NCBI GenBank assembly: GCA_004335635.1
Contig: QAXH01002786.1
Span: forward strand, 1 to 28,927
Direction of reading: 5' to 3'
Source: Chloromonas sp. AAM2
Taxonomy: Eukaryota > Chlorophyta > Chlorophyceae > Chlamydomonadales > Chlamydomonadaceae
DNA length: 28,927 bases
Part shown: piece by piece, positions 11,401 through 20,898 of the stretch
Layout: each line of letters begins with the position of its first letter
Position numbering within the stretch: position 1 is the stretch's first letter
Notes under the pieces: generated by a model
What the model was told of the DNA's origin: nothing
Seen by the model: only the letters and a program-made list of their open reading frames with translations
Database searches by the model: none
Made by a program: the position numbers and the translations under genes

Positions 11401-11949
11401 GGACGCAGAGAAAGAGCTACCAGCAGGTGCAATGGGGCACTGGGATATCTTGTGTGCTTCTGTGCCATGCGCTGCGCAACTATTATATGCAGTGTGTAGT
11501 GCTCTCCTTGTGCATCCTTGCAAACTCATGGCGAGAAACAGCTGGACATGGACTGACATTGTGACCATTCTAATACAAAAATAAAAAGTACACCATGGAC
11601 ATGCTTTAACCACGCCCTTGCTGAATTGCACACCATGTGCCCATGCTGTGGGTGATGGTATGCAGTGTCACATGGAATGCATCAGTATCTCAGTCTGCCA
11701 GTGATGTATGATCAAGACCAAATGCAGCTCACCTTTGATCGTCTTGTGTGCACACGCACTGCCGCAGGTGCTCATGAGCGAGGCATTCGGGCGGCATGTG
11801 TGTGCGCCATGGATGCTTTGGTTGAGTCCATGGGCACGACAGTCACAGCTGCACAACTGAGCGCTTACCTGGAGTATCTGGCCGAGCCGGGCCAAGAGCT
11901 GCATGGGCAGATACGCAGGCATGTGACGAGGAACACCATGGCATACTGA
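8448..11949 (+). CDS. QNG1: Queuosine 5'-phosphate N-glycosylase (DUF2419), 8 exons, ~376 aa
   Basis: Exons: 8448-8717, 9475-9647, 9864-9942, 10184-10314, 10719-10830, 11004-11091, 11331-11426, 11768-11949. Phases close (1131 nt). The protein follows the DUF2419/Qng1 family from end to end: QHVAIDEAAV near the N terminus, FDSLEAEV-SFLAMYHLLDFGTGYNP (exons 1/2, about residues 84-108), HFGIETHEDVPVP then CVTMSKP (exon 3), LVSLYTQAV, EAIPAF, YEGTRVVFARKAQ, SLTGDSGPTVAAVLRAKGVL-KYS (exons 6/7) and GIRAACVCAMDALVE near the end. This enzyme releases queuine base from queuosine 5'-monophosphate so that TGT can insert it into tRNAs with GUN anticodons. Eukaryotes cannot make queuine and must salvage it. 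Only the third-exon acceptor at 9864 keeps the frame; the tempting one at 9785 breaks it. The exon 7 donor is GTGCAA. Start choice is uncertain: in-frame ATGs exist at 8448, 8454, 8463 and 8514. It is divergent from LIN1 and convergent with L21. Confidence 0.92.
9128..9220. repeat. Imperfect short tandem repeat in QNG1 intron 1
   Basis: Four or five degenerate copies of a pyrimidine-rich unit resembling CCTTCCGCCATTGCCCG run from about 9128 to 9220, with one copy changed to CCTTCCGCTAATTG. It lies wholly inside the first intron (8718-9474) of the DUF2419 gene. No ORF or hairpin function is suggested. Confidence 0.8.
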
Positions 11950-12489
11950 TTTGCGGCGTCGCGGCTGGCTGCGTAGCCATTGGTCGACTGCGCTGGGTGG
12001 CGAATCAGGCTGATGAACGGGCTGCTGAAGATGGTTGTTGTGTGCGAAGTGGACAGTGGTCAGAAAGATGTCTGGAATGATGGCATGCATGCCAAGACCC
12101 CTGACGTCTGAATGCATTGGCTGGCCACTGCCATGTTGCATGAACGTTGATGTCCTGTTATCCTTGACTGAACCACCGGACAACTGGCACGTGCGACGTT
12201 ACTAAGTGCATGCATGCCGCAGTGTTGTCTGCTGCTCATGCGCCATATTGAAGGGTCATTGCTGAATCATTCCCAATGGACACCGTACAGCGTTGTTGAT
12301 TGGGTGTTACAAAAGATCTCTTGGGAAGGCGCATGCTAGCAAAGTTGTCTGTGTCCCTTAATGCAAAATGTGCTGGTAGCACTAGGGCTTCAACTGCATC
12401 AAGGCAGTCACTAGCTATCATATAAAACTGCTGCACGCTCTCCTCCTTGGTGGCCATGCCTTGAAAATCCCTCTCTGGCTCTTGCATGC
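11950..12489. other. Convergent 3' spacer between QNG1 and L21
   Basis: The two genes end facing each other across about 540 bp. The region carries no recognised gene. TGTAA on the minus strand (12307-12311) could end the L21 transcript, about 180 bp past its stop. No TGTAA is obvious for QNG1 on the plus strand. The palindromic GGCATGCATGCC word at about 12084 is one of many GCATGC occurrences in the window. Confidence 0.5.
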
Positions 12490-13129
12490 TTACGCATCGA
12501 TGGTGGTGACCTTGAACCGGGACAGGTCTTGCCTGCAAACAACAAGGCACGAACATGATCATCAGTATGCTCAAACCGCAGTTTGCACCTTATCAACTGC
12601 AGCTGTTGGAGCAGCCTAAGCCAATGCCACACGCTGGGCTTGTACTGCTGCGGCCAGGACTGGCTGCAATGCGCCGACTGGACCAAGTTCTCCGCGATGA
12701 GCTCGCATCTGTGCTTACGAACCTGTGGCCCCGCTTGCGCCTGTAGTGCTTCTTGGGCTTCATCTTGTACACAATGACCTTGGGCCCCCGCAGCTCCTCC
12801 AGGATTTCGGCCTCCACGTTGACCTTCTCGAGATAAGGTGTACCGACGCTGAGCTTGCCCTCATGCTTGAGCGCCAGCACGCGCCCGAACTTGATGCGGG
12901 CTCCCACGTCTGCTTTCAACCGATTGCACTGGTACCATTTGCCTTGCTCCACGAACAGCTGGGAGCCAGCCACCTCAACGATAGCATATGTGGATGGGGG
13001 TGCCTGTGTCAATGGCGATGGGTGGTAAACCTTCTCTGCCTGGCAAACCACAACGGGCCTGGCCACCGCCGCCCGAGCAGCAGTGAAAGGCTTGCAGCCC
13101 GTGCGGGCAAGGTTCTGCATCATCGCCAT
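12490..13129 (-). CDS. RPL21: Plastid 50S ribosomal protein L21 precursor (bL21c), 2 exons, 149 aa
   Basis: Exons 12723-13129 and 12490-12532 are joined in phase (450 nt). The start is an ATG with G at -3 and G at +4, followed by an Ala/Arg/Thr-rich, acid-poor leader of about 40 residues, as in chloroplast transit peptides. The mature part is unmistakable bL21: [19 protein letters not shown], then a [13 protein letters not shown] block, and at the C-terminal side [20 protein letters not shown]. The last exon supplies [13 protein letters not shown], the usual bL21 tail, so the splice at AG|GTTCGT is fixed by phase and homology even though GTAAGC three bases later looks like a better donor. The protein binds 23S rRNA in the large subunit of the chloroplast ribosome. 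The nuclear location of the gene shows transfer from the cyanobacterial ancestor. Confidence 0.97.
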
Positions 13130-14241
13130 GACTGCAAGAATGGTGTCCAGTGACGCATGGCTCCGCCTTCGTGTGGTGCTTGCATTTTCGGTTTCATCAC
13201 ACGTGCAGCAGCCGAATTTCCTCAAAGACACCCTTCTAATTCCCAGTTGCAACGCAATGTTGTCTGGGCAATGGGCTGGCCACATGGCACCCCGCCAAAA
13301 TTCAAGACGTTTTTCATCTTGCTGCGGTGATGCGATGTTATTACCGTTCTGTGTACATTGCCAGCAGCATGAGCTGCAATAATTATGTCAATGAAGTTGA
13401 GACAACGCCGAATGCAGAGAATCACACACCCGAGGGGGTTTCTCGCCAACCTGCATGGTTCTGAGCCTCTGAGCTCAGACGGAAACTTGAGTTTTTGCCT
13501 TGGGGCCAGAAACGTCTGGTAGGTAATACGCGCATGACTGGCAATCCCAGCCAGTTACACTTACCCTACCTTCTAGTTACCCTGGTCCCTTCTCGTGATA
13601 GCGCCAGTGTTTCCATGGCCGAGGAAAAAAAGATGTTTGCCAGTTCTGGGACAGTTTCCAAGAACGTTGTCGTGATGTCTTCGACATATGTACATGCAAG
13701 TGCGTGGCATGACGCTCACTATGAACTGTCTGTGTGTGTCAGTGGTGTCTGCTTACATGGGCTGACGCACTACAGGCAATCATCAAAGCCAATGTAAAGT
13801 CACCACTCGGACTTCATGCGCTCCTGTTACAGCCTATCTGATGCCTCCTGGCTGGCCTACCAAAAGCCGCGGCGTTAGAGGCCCTCCCTACGATGTGGAC
13901 TAAATTGTCATGAAGAGCCATGACTCAATGAGGCGTGACAAAGCGAGTGTGTTGCTTTTGAACTGATCAAGATGGACAGTTGCAAAACAGCCTGGCCCAA
14001 TCTGAACGATATGAACCAATGCCAACATTGACCAGTCAAGTTCACAGTTCTGGTCCGTGAAATCACATATCCCAGCAAATTCGGAGGTACTAGCAAAAGC
14101 AATGTAGGCAGCTAAGAAAGGACAGTGATGCCGTGAGTGCTTCAAGAGCAGTTCTATCCCCTGCAGCCTGCTGCTGCACTCCAGAGATTCGAATACATAT
14201 GTGTAGCTGTCCAGCCAAAATGGCTCGAGCAGACATGGTGT
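13130..14241. other. Spacer upstream of L21 and downstream of epimerase; holds repeat C
   Basis: About 1.1 kb without a recognisable gene. It should contain the L21 promoter at its left end and the 3' flank of the epimerase gene at its right. A 42-bp dispersed repeat (13625-13666) lies in it. ORFs of up to 100 codons here have no family features. Confidence 0.5.
13625..13666. repeat. Dispersed repeat C, copy 1
   Basis: Seven A residues are followed by GATGTTTGCCAGTTCTGGGA and a further 15 bases. The 42 bases match 19093-19134 with one difference. Flanking sequences are unrelated. On the minus strand the unit ends in a run of T, which would resemble a short retroelement tail read in reverse or a Pol III terminator. 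No internal A/B box was recognised. Confidence 0.9.
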
Positions 14242-17200
14242 TCACCGCCTGAGGATGTTCTTAAGCGCAGCGGTCACGTCTTGATACTTGAAGGCAAACC
14301 CTTGAGCCTGCATATGCAAGCAGAGTAATGTGCAGCAATTGCACAATTCATAGCCGAAGTTGGCAGCGTTCCATGCTGTCAGCTGCCCCCTAGTCAAGCC
14401 CCCCAGTCAAGACGTTTAAAAAACCATTACAAAGCCATTAAAGCCTAGCCAAAAATCAAGAGTTTTTCCTGTGATCAAGTCACCAGAACCTGACCTCATG
14501 CACAAGCAATCACTGGGTGTCTGGGCTTCAGCTGTCAGGTGTGGTCAGGTAGGCCAAAGTCACACCAAGTAAGTGCTAGTGATTGTACAAGAAATCAAGC
14601 AATTCTGATCTGTTGCAATCCCACTGACCACGGCAGGCAGACAAACATTCCTAGTCAATGGTCAAAGCCATGTGCACATGCCTAGGCCCCATGTGATGAA
14701 CTGTGGCGATCCCAAAGGCTGCAGCAGGCATTTCCTCTATTCCGCACCTGAGTGCGTGCGGGCAGGACACACTGCCCCTCCAGCACCACGCTCGCGCCCT
14801 CGCCCAGCAACGCATTCAGGGCAAAGTCAGGGACAGGCAGCCACGAGGGACGGCCCATCAAGTTGCCTGCACAGCCGTAGACAAATCAAGTCAACTGCTG
14901 AGTGGCAAGAGAATGGTGTGTATGTGAACATAAACCCCTGCCCAATTGCAGATATGAACATCGATACCCATTTGCAGAACTGATGTCTTATGGCTGGTAT
15001 CTATGATGCAGCAAAGCCTTTGCACCATGTGTTGACCTCAACAGCTGCAGTTGCCCGTTCTCCTAGGCAGTAATTCACTAGATGACACTTTGCCGACAGC
15101 CCAGCGTCCTAGCGAGCTTACCCAGTGCGTTGCATAACTCGCTCATGCGCACGGGCTTGGGTGCCGTTGCATTGAACACGCCCTTGTATGCGGGGTTGCG
15201 AATGGCCTCAATGATCAGGGACACCAGGTCATCACGGTGGATCCAGCTCATCCACTGGCGCCCAGAACCTACACGCGATTGGCGTACTCGAACCAAGGTG
15301 AGCAGGACTCGGCGCAAATCTGTTGACGGCTTTGGGTCGGGATGGTGATATGCATCATCCGCCCACATCAAAGATGCAAGTCATGCCAGTTGGCCACACG
15401 TCTTGCCAGCATCAATCTTAAGAAACCTCACGTACCCAGAGGGCCTCCAGCAAAGATCTGGAAGATGGGCAGCATCTTGCCCAGTGCTCCGCCATCTGGT
15501 GCAAGGACAATGCCGATGCGCATGATGGCTGTACGCACTCCGCCCTTCTCAGCAGCCTGCACGCAAGTAATCATGCTGATACATCAGCAAACTGTGCTGC
15601 CAAGAACAGCTGCGTGTGTGCTGCGATTCAGCCAAAATGGCATGCGCTTGACTGGCAGCGATTGACTGCACTGAACTGTTCCTCATCGGCTTACCATTGC
15701 CGCTGTTTCCCAGTCCTTGCAAATCTCCGCTAGGTAGTCGTTGCCAGCGGGCGAGTCCTCCACATAGCTAGCGCTCTGGCTGTTGCCGTAGTAGCCTGCA
15801 GTCAGTGGCGTACATGTAATCAACATGATCCTTTGAAACCCAAACGCGCCACGCTGATCAGCCTCACTTGCTTCAAGGCAACAGGCTGCCTGCCATTGCA
15901 TCTGTAGCTGCTGTGCAAATGAGCCCTGCCTGAGCCTGAATTTGCTCGGCATTTCTTGACCCACTGCTGAGCCCAAAATTGTGGTCCAGCTGGCTGGCAA
16001 AGCCGAGCTGTGCGACCATCATCCCCTGCACCTGATGCATTGTGGTGACTTCATGCGTCTGTGCCACTGACCTACAGCAGAGCCTGACACCAGCACCTTG
16101 GGCCGCTTGTCCTCAGGGGCGGCCAGGATGGCGTCCTGCGGGACATTAGCAGATCAGTGGCAAGGGTGACAAGGCTAGGGCTGAAAAAGCCTGCCAGCCA
16201 CCAGGTGCAGCATAACAGCCAACACACAAAACAAATCAGCTTGACGTAGTGGTATGTGGAGCGTCGGCTGCATGTGCGGAGGCATGGACCAGGCTGCATG
16301 CTGGCTACTATGCACGCTGACTTGACCAAACTTTGCTTTGGCGCCCATGTGCATGCATGCCTTACACGCACCACCACTGCCTTGGTTGTCTTGACCCGGG
16401 AGGACTTGATGGAGGCCTTCAGCTCAGGTGTCCACCTGAACGCAGACGTAGCGTTACGGATATGATAAACTGCACTGTGTGTTGAAAGTAGTGACGATAT
16501 GGCGTGAAAGGGAGGCTGACGTGAAGCAAGGTGTTTTCGCGCCAAGCAATGAGATGCGACGTCGGAGTCAGAGGGGTGGCCACCACCATTACCATCGCGG
16601 TGTTGCATAACCCCTTTCACTTGTAGGTTGGACGGGTAGGAGTCCCTTCCATCATGTGATCCCCCACTACCATGCTATCCCTGTGCCCAATCACATGCTC
16701 ACCTCAGCATTGTGTATCAGCCTTTGTGCGACTCCTGATGTCGTGCTTAGCCAGCTAACAAACCAACTTACCCGGCTCACACGTCAACCTAGCTAACGTA
16801 GCTAACGTAGCTAAGCCCTGCCTAATACGCGGCCACTGGCCCACCTTGTGGCAATGGGTTCTCCTGCCAGGTTGACCACGGCATCCGCACCCTGGATAGC
16901 CTCAACCCACTGAGCGGGGCCATACACCTGCACCCCCGGGTACGGCAGCTTGGCACGGGCTGAGGAAGCATCGCGGGTCAACACAAGGACCCTGCATGGA
17001 GCATGCGGAACATGCATGTGCAGGCAATGGATGCAAGATGATGGCAGGCTGGTGATTTGAGCGACTGAGGCACGCAACATCTGGCTGCTTGTACGCAAGG
17101 TTGCGTCCAGACTGTGTTGTGTTCCAAGTCAACCACACTCGGACTCCTGGTGACTCCGCCAGTTCTTGACTGATGCGGCTTTTAGGCCCACAAGTATCGG

Positions 17201-17807
17201 TTTCCCCCACGTCCAAATCATATATGTGGCAGAACCATGCCAGCTGCACTGCACGCCAGTGGCCTGGAATGCTTGCGCAAGTTTTTCAAGTCATTGCATG
17301 ACACGCTAACCGTCACATCAGACCCACACACCTGCGTCAATGCTTGTGTGGATCTTCATGCACGCTACTCACTTGTTGCCCTGAGCTGTCAGCCTGCTAG
17401 TCAGCCGACTGCCTACCAACCCAGTAGCACCTGATCACAATGGCAGACACAAACATCGTTGCATGATGACAAGCAGAGAGACCAAACCAGTGGTGAAGTG
17501 CGCCCACCACACAAATCACAGGAAATCACCTCTTACCAGTGATCGCCACTGTAAGCTTGTCCGATGACTGGCAGACGACGTTCAGCGTCTGCCGTGATGC
17601 ACGGATTCTAGACTGGCCGGGTTGCTGCGTTTGTGGAACTTGGAAAGGACAGTTCAGGCTGATTCGCTGAATGCCTTGGTCACGAAGGATACCGGATGGC
17701 TGCCGCAGAGATTGCACGCGCACAGCGGGCCTGGGGCGTGAGGAGCGGAAAGCTCCCACATGTCCTTGGCAGCGAGCCGAGCCCAAGGTTTGCTGGGATG
17801 TGGCCAT
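14242..17807 (-). CDS. GC1: YfcH/SDR39U1-type epimerase, GIANT CHLOROPLAST 1 homologue, 10 exons, 387 aa
   Basis: Exons in transcript order: 17537-17807, 17373-17430, 16845-16991, 16366-16435, 16072-16135, 15695-15795, 15436-15556, 15122-15268, 14748-14866, 14242-14307. All phases close (1164 nt). The first about 80 residues are Arg/Ser/Gln-rich and acid-poor, a likely plastid transit peptide. The nucleotide-binding glycine motif [11 protein letters not shown] (about residues 90-100) is completed by the 58-nt second exon. It is followed by [95 protein letters not shown] and the C-terminal [16 protein letters not shown]. This order is that of the TIGR01777/YfcH family. The plant member GC1 (SulA-like) sits on the inner chloroplast envelope and affects plastid division. 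Whether this copy is enzymatically active cannot be told from sequence; the substrate is unknown. The ATG has A at -3 and G at +4. Confidence 0.95.
14534..14589. repeat. Dispersed repeat B, copy 1 (in GC1 last intron)
   Basis: 56 bp align without gaps to 18240-18295 with 49 identities by eye. Shared landmarks are GTGTGGTC near the start, CACCAAGTAAGT in the middle and CTAGTG...TTGTACA at the end. The copy lies inside the intron 14308-14747 of the epimerase gene. The other copy lies upstream of the same gene, in the same orientation. Confidence 0.85.
16571..16647 (+). repeat. Dispersed repeat A, copy 2 (in GC1 intron)
   Basis: See copy 1 at 326-402: 77 bp, about 69 identical, same plus-strand orientation, antisense to the host gene. 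It sits in the intron 16436-16844. Flanks outside the 77 bp do not match, so the boundaries are fairly sharp on both sides. Confidence 0.85.
16791..16815. repeat. 9-bp tandem repeat (AGCTAACGT)n in GC1 intron
   Basis: Two exact AGCTAACGT units and a third partial one (AGCTAAG) lie 24 bp from the donor site of the third epimerase exon, on the intron side. A related AGCTAACAAACC stretch lies about 40 bp to the left. Confidence 0.8.
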
Positions 17808-18239
17808 AGTGAAGCTACGGGATGAATTTATGCCTTGTCACACGCGCAAGGGGGTAGGGCATCTCCAGCTTGCATTTCCAAGTTTTTGTCGGTTATCACA
17901 GGATTTGGTGGCCTGGATCTGCCCGAGCTGTCGTTGTCTCATGAGTTTGCCAGTAATGGACAGGCAAGCCTGAAATAGTTGCTACCTCTGCTACCTGAGC
18001 TAGTATTGGTCTGACCTCAAGCTCGACGCGCGTACACACAGGGCAGACCAGAACAGTAGCATGTTTGGAGCCACTGTAGTACGTCTCTCTCCCCAGAGAG
18101 ATGTATATAACCAGTTAAGGCTAGAAGGGTAAACCTTCGCAGACCTTCCCCACACTGGTTAGTAGCATGTTAGGCAACAACATCCCCATCAATGGAGACA
18201 TCACGACAGGCTAACACGAGCTGACGCACTGCAGGCTAA

Positions 18240-18295
18240 GTCGGGTGTGGTCGGGTAGGCTAAAGTTCCACCAAGTAAGTTCTAGTGCTTGTACA
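18240..18295. repeat. Dispersed repeat B, copy 2
   Basis: Second copy of the 56-bp unit described at 14534-14589. About 20 bp upstream, GAGCTGACGCACTGCAGGC (18219-18237) resembles GGGCTGACGCACTACAGGC (about 13759-13777). This may point to a longer ancestral element of which different pieces survive. Confidence 0.85.
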
Positions 18296-18780
18296 CTGCT
18301 TGCACACTGCTTGATATGGCAGATGATTTGTCGCCTCTTGCACTGCCAGTGTTGTTGGCCACAGCAAGCTGCCTTTCTATGATGGTGCAGCGGGACTCGC
18401 GTACAACAAGTTGCCTGACCTGTCATTCTGTCATGCTGGCAATATCCTCAGACAGTGCAGGCAGGAACTAGGCTTGTACCCTCAGCTGAACCTGTACCAC
18501 CTCGCATAGCCTACCAGAACACAAGCCAGGATGCTCAGCTATCTGCCGTCGATGCCTGGTTCTTTGGATTTGCATGAATATTCTCCATGAATTATTCCAT
18601 ATAAAATGTGGAAATGGAGGGGTTACCCCAGCCTCTCTTGCGCAAGATGCGCAAAATCGTCAATGATGATGATGACATTACACAAGGTAGCACAGGGGAA
18701 AGGCCAACCCCAGGCAAAACGAGAGTGGACAGGCTCCACGGACCAGCGGACAGAGCAGCCGAAAGACAAGCGACAGGCAG

Positions 18781-18796
18781 CTACTACTACTACTAG
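18781..18796. repeat. (CTA)n microsatellite
   Basis: Five CTA units in tandem, within the purine-rich stretch upstream of the GTC/CAATG array. Short but perfect. Confidence 0.85.
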
Positions 18797-18915
18797 GCAA
18801 GCCAGGCAGGAACGAAAAAGGAAAAACCAACAAAGCCAAAAGAGAAAAAGAAGAGGCGACACAGCAAAACAGGCCAGAAAACGAGACAAAGCTAGGACCG
18901 TCGTTGCAAGGTCCA

Positions 18916-18988
18916 ATTCGTCAACGTCGATGTGAACTTCGTCAATGTTGATGTCCACATCGTCAATGTGTGAGGTAACATCGTCAAT
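18916..18988. repeat. Degenerate tandem array of CGTCAATGT(T/G)-type units
   Basis: CGTCAACGTCGATG, TCGTCAATGTTGATG, TCGTCAATGTGTGAG and TCGTCAATGTGTGGG follow each other with short linkers. Read on the minus strand they give repeated HIDDV/NIDEV/HIDVDE peptides in an ORF that lacks an ATG. I treat it as non-coding repeat DNA. Confidence 0.7.
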
Positions 18989-19092
18989 GTGTGGGAAATG
19001 CGCTGAAGTAGTGCTGCACTCGGCTTTGCACAGGAAGCTGCACCTGGACTGTGCTCTGCACTGTAGACTAACTGAGGTGTGCTTCACATGCA

Positions 19093-19134
19093 AAAAAAAG
19101 ATGTTTGCCAGTTCTGGGACAATTTCCAAGAACG
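19093..19134. repeat. Dispersed repeat C, copy 2
   Basis: 42 bp, one difference from 13625-13666, again beginning with a run of A (eight here, from 19092). Sequences on both sides differ from those of copy 1. Confidence 0.9.
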
Positions 19135-19510
19135 CCACTGGAACCAGTGTAGGGCCTGTTAATAGTGAGTGGCTCGGTGGGTTTAGGCCGGTTTTAGGGT
19201 GTGATTTCTCGTATAAAGATTTATATCAATTTTTGAATGTAAACTTGTATCAATGTGAATAATTCCTAGCTCGTTACGAGACATCACAACTTGAATACAT
19301 TGTGAGACAACACAACATTCAGTCAGGATCTGGTGCGGTTGAATGTACACTGAAACCTCAAGATAGACTGATCCTCAACTGATACACACCGAACTGTGCT
19401 GAAAGATACATCTGAGGCCATCTACTGTACTGTTGGCACACAATTGGCACACGGTTTCACACATGACACTGCCAGGCTGAACTCTCAAACTCAGTCTCAA
19501 ACTCAGCCAG

Positions 19511-19812
19511 TCAATTCATGGAAAATCTCAACGCCTTGCCTGTTGCGCTTGCCATCACCCTGCCCCTACTGCCAGGCAGCTTTCCATACATTGGTCCTTC
19601 CTCCCACATTGGTCCCTTACGCCACTGCGCCCACAATGCTGCAACCCAGGATGGTGGTCCAGGGCTGGCAACACCCACTGCCTCTGCTTTGTTAGCACCC
19701 TCAGGACGCCAGTACCCCACCAACTGGCCATCGGCGTAGTACTGGTACTTGAGGTTGGGTGCTGGCTTCCACGAGAAACCAGGCGGCAGGCCTTCGTCGT
19801 GATTTGAAGCAC
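19511..19812 (-). CDS. Possible terminal exon of an unidentified gene (partial)
   Basis: A good acceptor (CTACGCAG) precedes an open stretch of 302 nt ending in TGA. It starts with ASNHDEGLPPGFSWKPAPN, continues KYQYYADGQLVGYWRPE, then becomes low in recognisable features. The first 40 residues look like ordinary folded-protein sequence (Trp, Tyr, Gly and charged residues mixed). I do not recognise the family. A possible first exon is 20460-20670 (minus), an ATG followed by an Arg/Ser/Leu-rich leader that would join in phase (1+2 nt) through a GTTAGC donor. That exon ends in a locally duplicated sequence and the link is speculative. It may instead be a decayed gene fragment. Confidence 0.3.
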
Positions 19813-20400
19813 CTGCGTAGCACAACAAATGCAGTTGAAAGACGCGAGTGCTGGTGGCAAAGGTCGCGCACCCGACTGTCCTACAAATACATGTCTGAGG
19901 CAAACTTTTTTTTTTTTAAAGAAGCCATGAGGGGAGTTACGACTCATGGCCCCCGAAGAACAACATGCCTGGTGACCAGGTTTATGCATCCCAACTTTCT
20001 CTTTCTCCTATCAGGCTGCTACAGCCTTGGTTTCTTATGGGACACCATGTTTCGCTTCCAAGTGCAAGCTCCCAATCCCAAAGTCGATGTCACACACACC
20101 GCACAGAGAAATGGGCAGGGGGAGGGTATGGATTTGGCATGGATGTAAGAGCGGCTGGCATGGAAGAGACAAGCTACGCCCAACACGCCAACGCACAGCA
20201 AATGCCCTCCCACAACAAGCCTGAGTTGTCCTCAACAGACCTGTACAATGAGGTGGATCATATTATCAAGCACTATCAGCCTGAGTAAACGTTCCGCTCA
20301 GACGTCAACAACATTCGCTAGATATGAACGCCTGTAGTAATGATGATGATGAAGATGATGATCACCAGCTGACAGGCCATATGCTTTCCTGTGGTGGCAT

Positions 20401-20504
20401 GCCTGAATCCCTGGATGCTTGAATGCCTGAATGAGGTAGTTACAGCTACTAAAGCTAACCAGTGATATGCCTGAATCCTTGGATGCCTGAATCCCCGAAT
20501 GACA
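20401..20504. repeat. Local duplication of GCCTGAATCC(C/T)TGGATGC
   Basis: GCCTGAATCCCTGGATGC (about 20401) recurs as GCCTGAATCCTTGGATGC (about 20469). Each is followed by another GCCTGAAT word, so two larger units about 68 bp apart are built of smaller GCCTGAAT repeats. It lies near a GATGATGATGATGAAGATGATGATC microsatellite (20340-20364). Confidence 0.7.
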
Positions 20505-20898
20505 TCAGCGTTGAGCTAGAAGTTTCACTGCTGCTGGTCGTGCAGATTGTGGGGAGGTGGAAGGAGTTTAAACGAGACGAAACTTCAACTGTCAACCTCA
20601 GTCTTTGGCGTCTCGACCGCAGAAGACTGAGTAATTCCACTGGTTCGGAGAACTGTGGTCGATACGCCATTGCTCAGTCTTCTGCAAGACCAAAACCTTT
20701 TGTTGTTGTGCTCAAGGACAAACCCTATCGTAGCCCGAGAAGCCTGAGCGCAGCAGCTTAGGTGTGTGGTATCGTATTGGCGAGCCAACCTCTCCATGCG
20801 TTGCTGGGGCTGAGCCGCCCTCGCCCACCTGCGCACCAAGGACGTGCAATTGTGATCATCCTCAGGTTCGTAAGCCTCCTCCTTTGCGTTCTGTTCAG

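Larger units (their letters stand above)
17808..19510. other. Repeat-rich spacer upstream of GC1 with no recognised gene
   Basis: The left end should contain the GC1 promoter. Inside lie repeat B copy 2 (18240-18295), a short hairpin at about 18091-18106 (CTCTCTCCCCAGAGAG), microsatellites, a CGTCAATG-type array and repeat C copy 2. A plus-strand frame at 18606-18935 encodes a Lys/Arg/Gln-rich peptide and the opposite strand has a longer frame without an ATG. Both look like by-products of purine-rich and repetitive sequence. Confidence 0.5.

Noticed and set aside
12720..12730. Better-looking GTAAGC donor in L21
   Set aside because: It is three bases past the used site and would break the phase into the conserved QDLSRFKV tail.
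12555..13153. Plus-strand ORFs of 63-142 codons across the L21 gene
   Set aside because: They are antisense shadows of L21 coding sequence and its intron.
16902..17249. Minus-strand frame with [15 protein letters not shown], at first taken as the Rossmann exon of GC1
   Set aside because: It lacks GxxGxxG. The exon 17373-17430 supplies GATGLVG with perfect phase on both sides.
18623..19138. 171-codon minus-strand frame between repeat C and the purine-rich region
   Set aside because: It has no ATG start, runs through repeat C and the CGTCAATG array, and has a hydrophobic Phe/Leu/Cys stretch that is simply antisense to Lys/Arg/Gln-rich DNA.
19965..20288. Plus-strand ORF ending NKPELSSTDLYNEVDHIIKHYQPE-like
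   Set aside because: The C-terminal part looks protein-like, but there is no upstream partner exon, no family and no clear start. It competes with equally long frames on the other strand.
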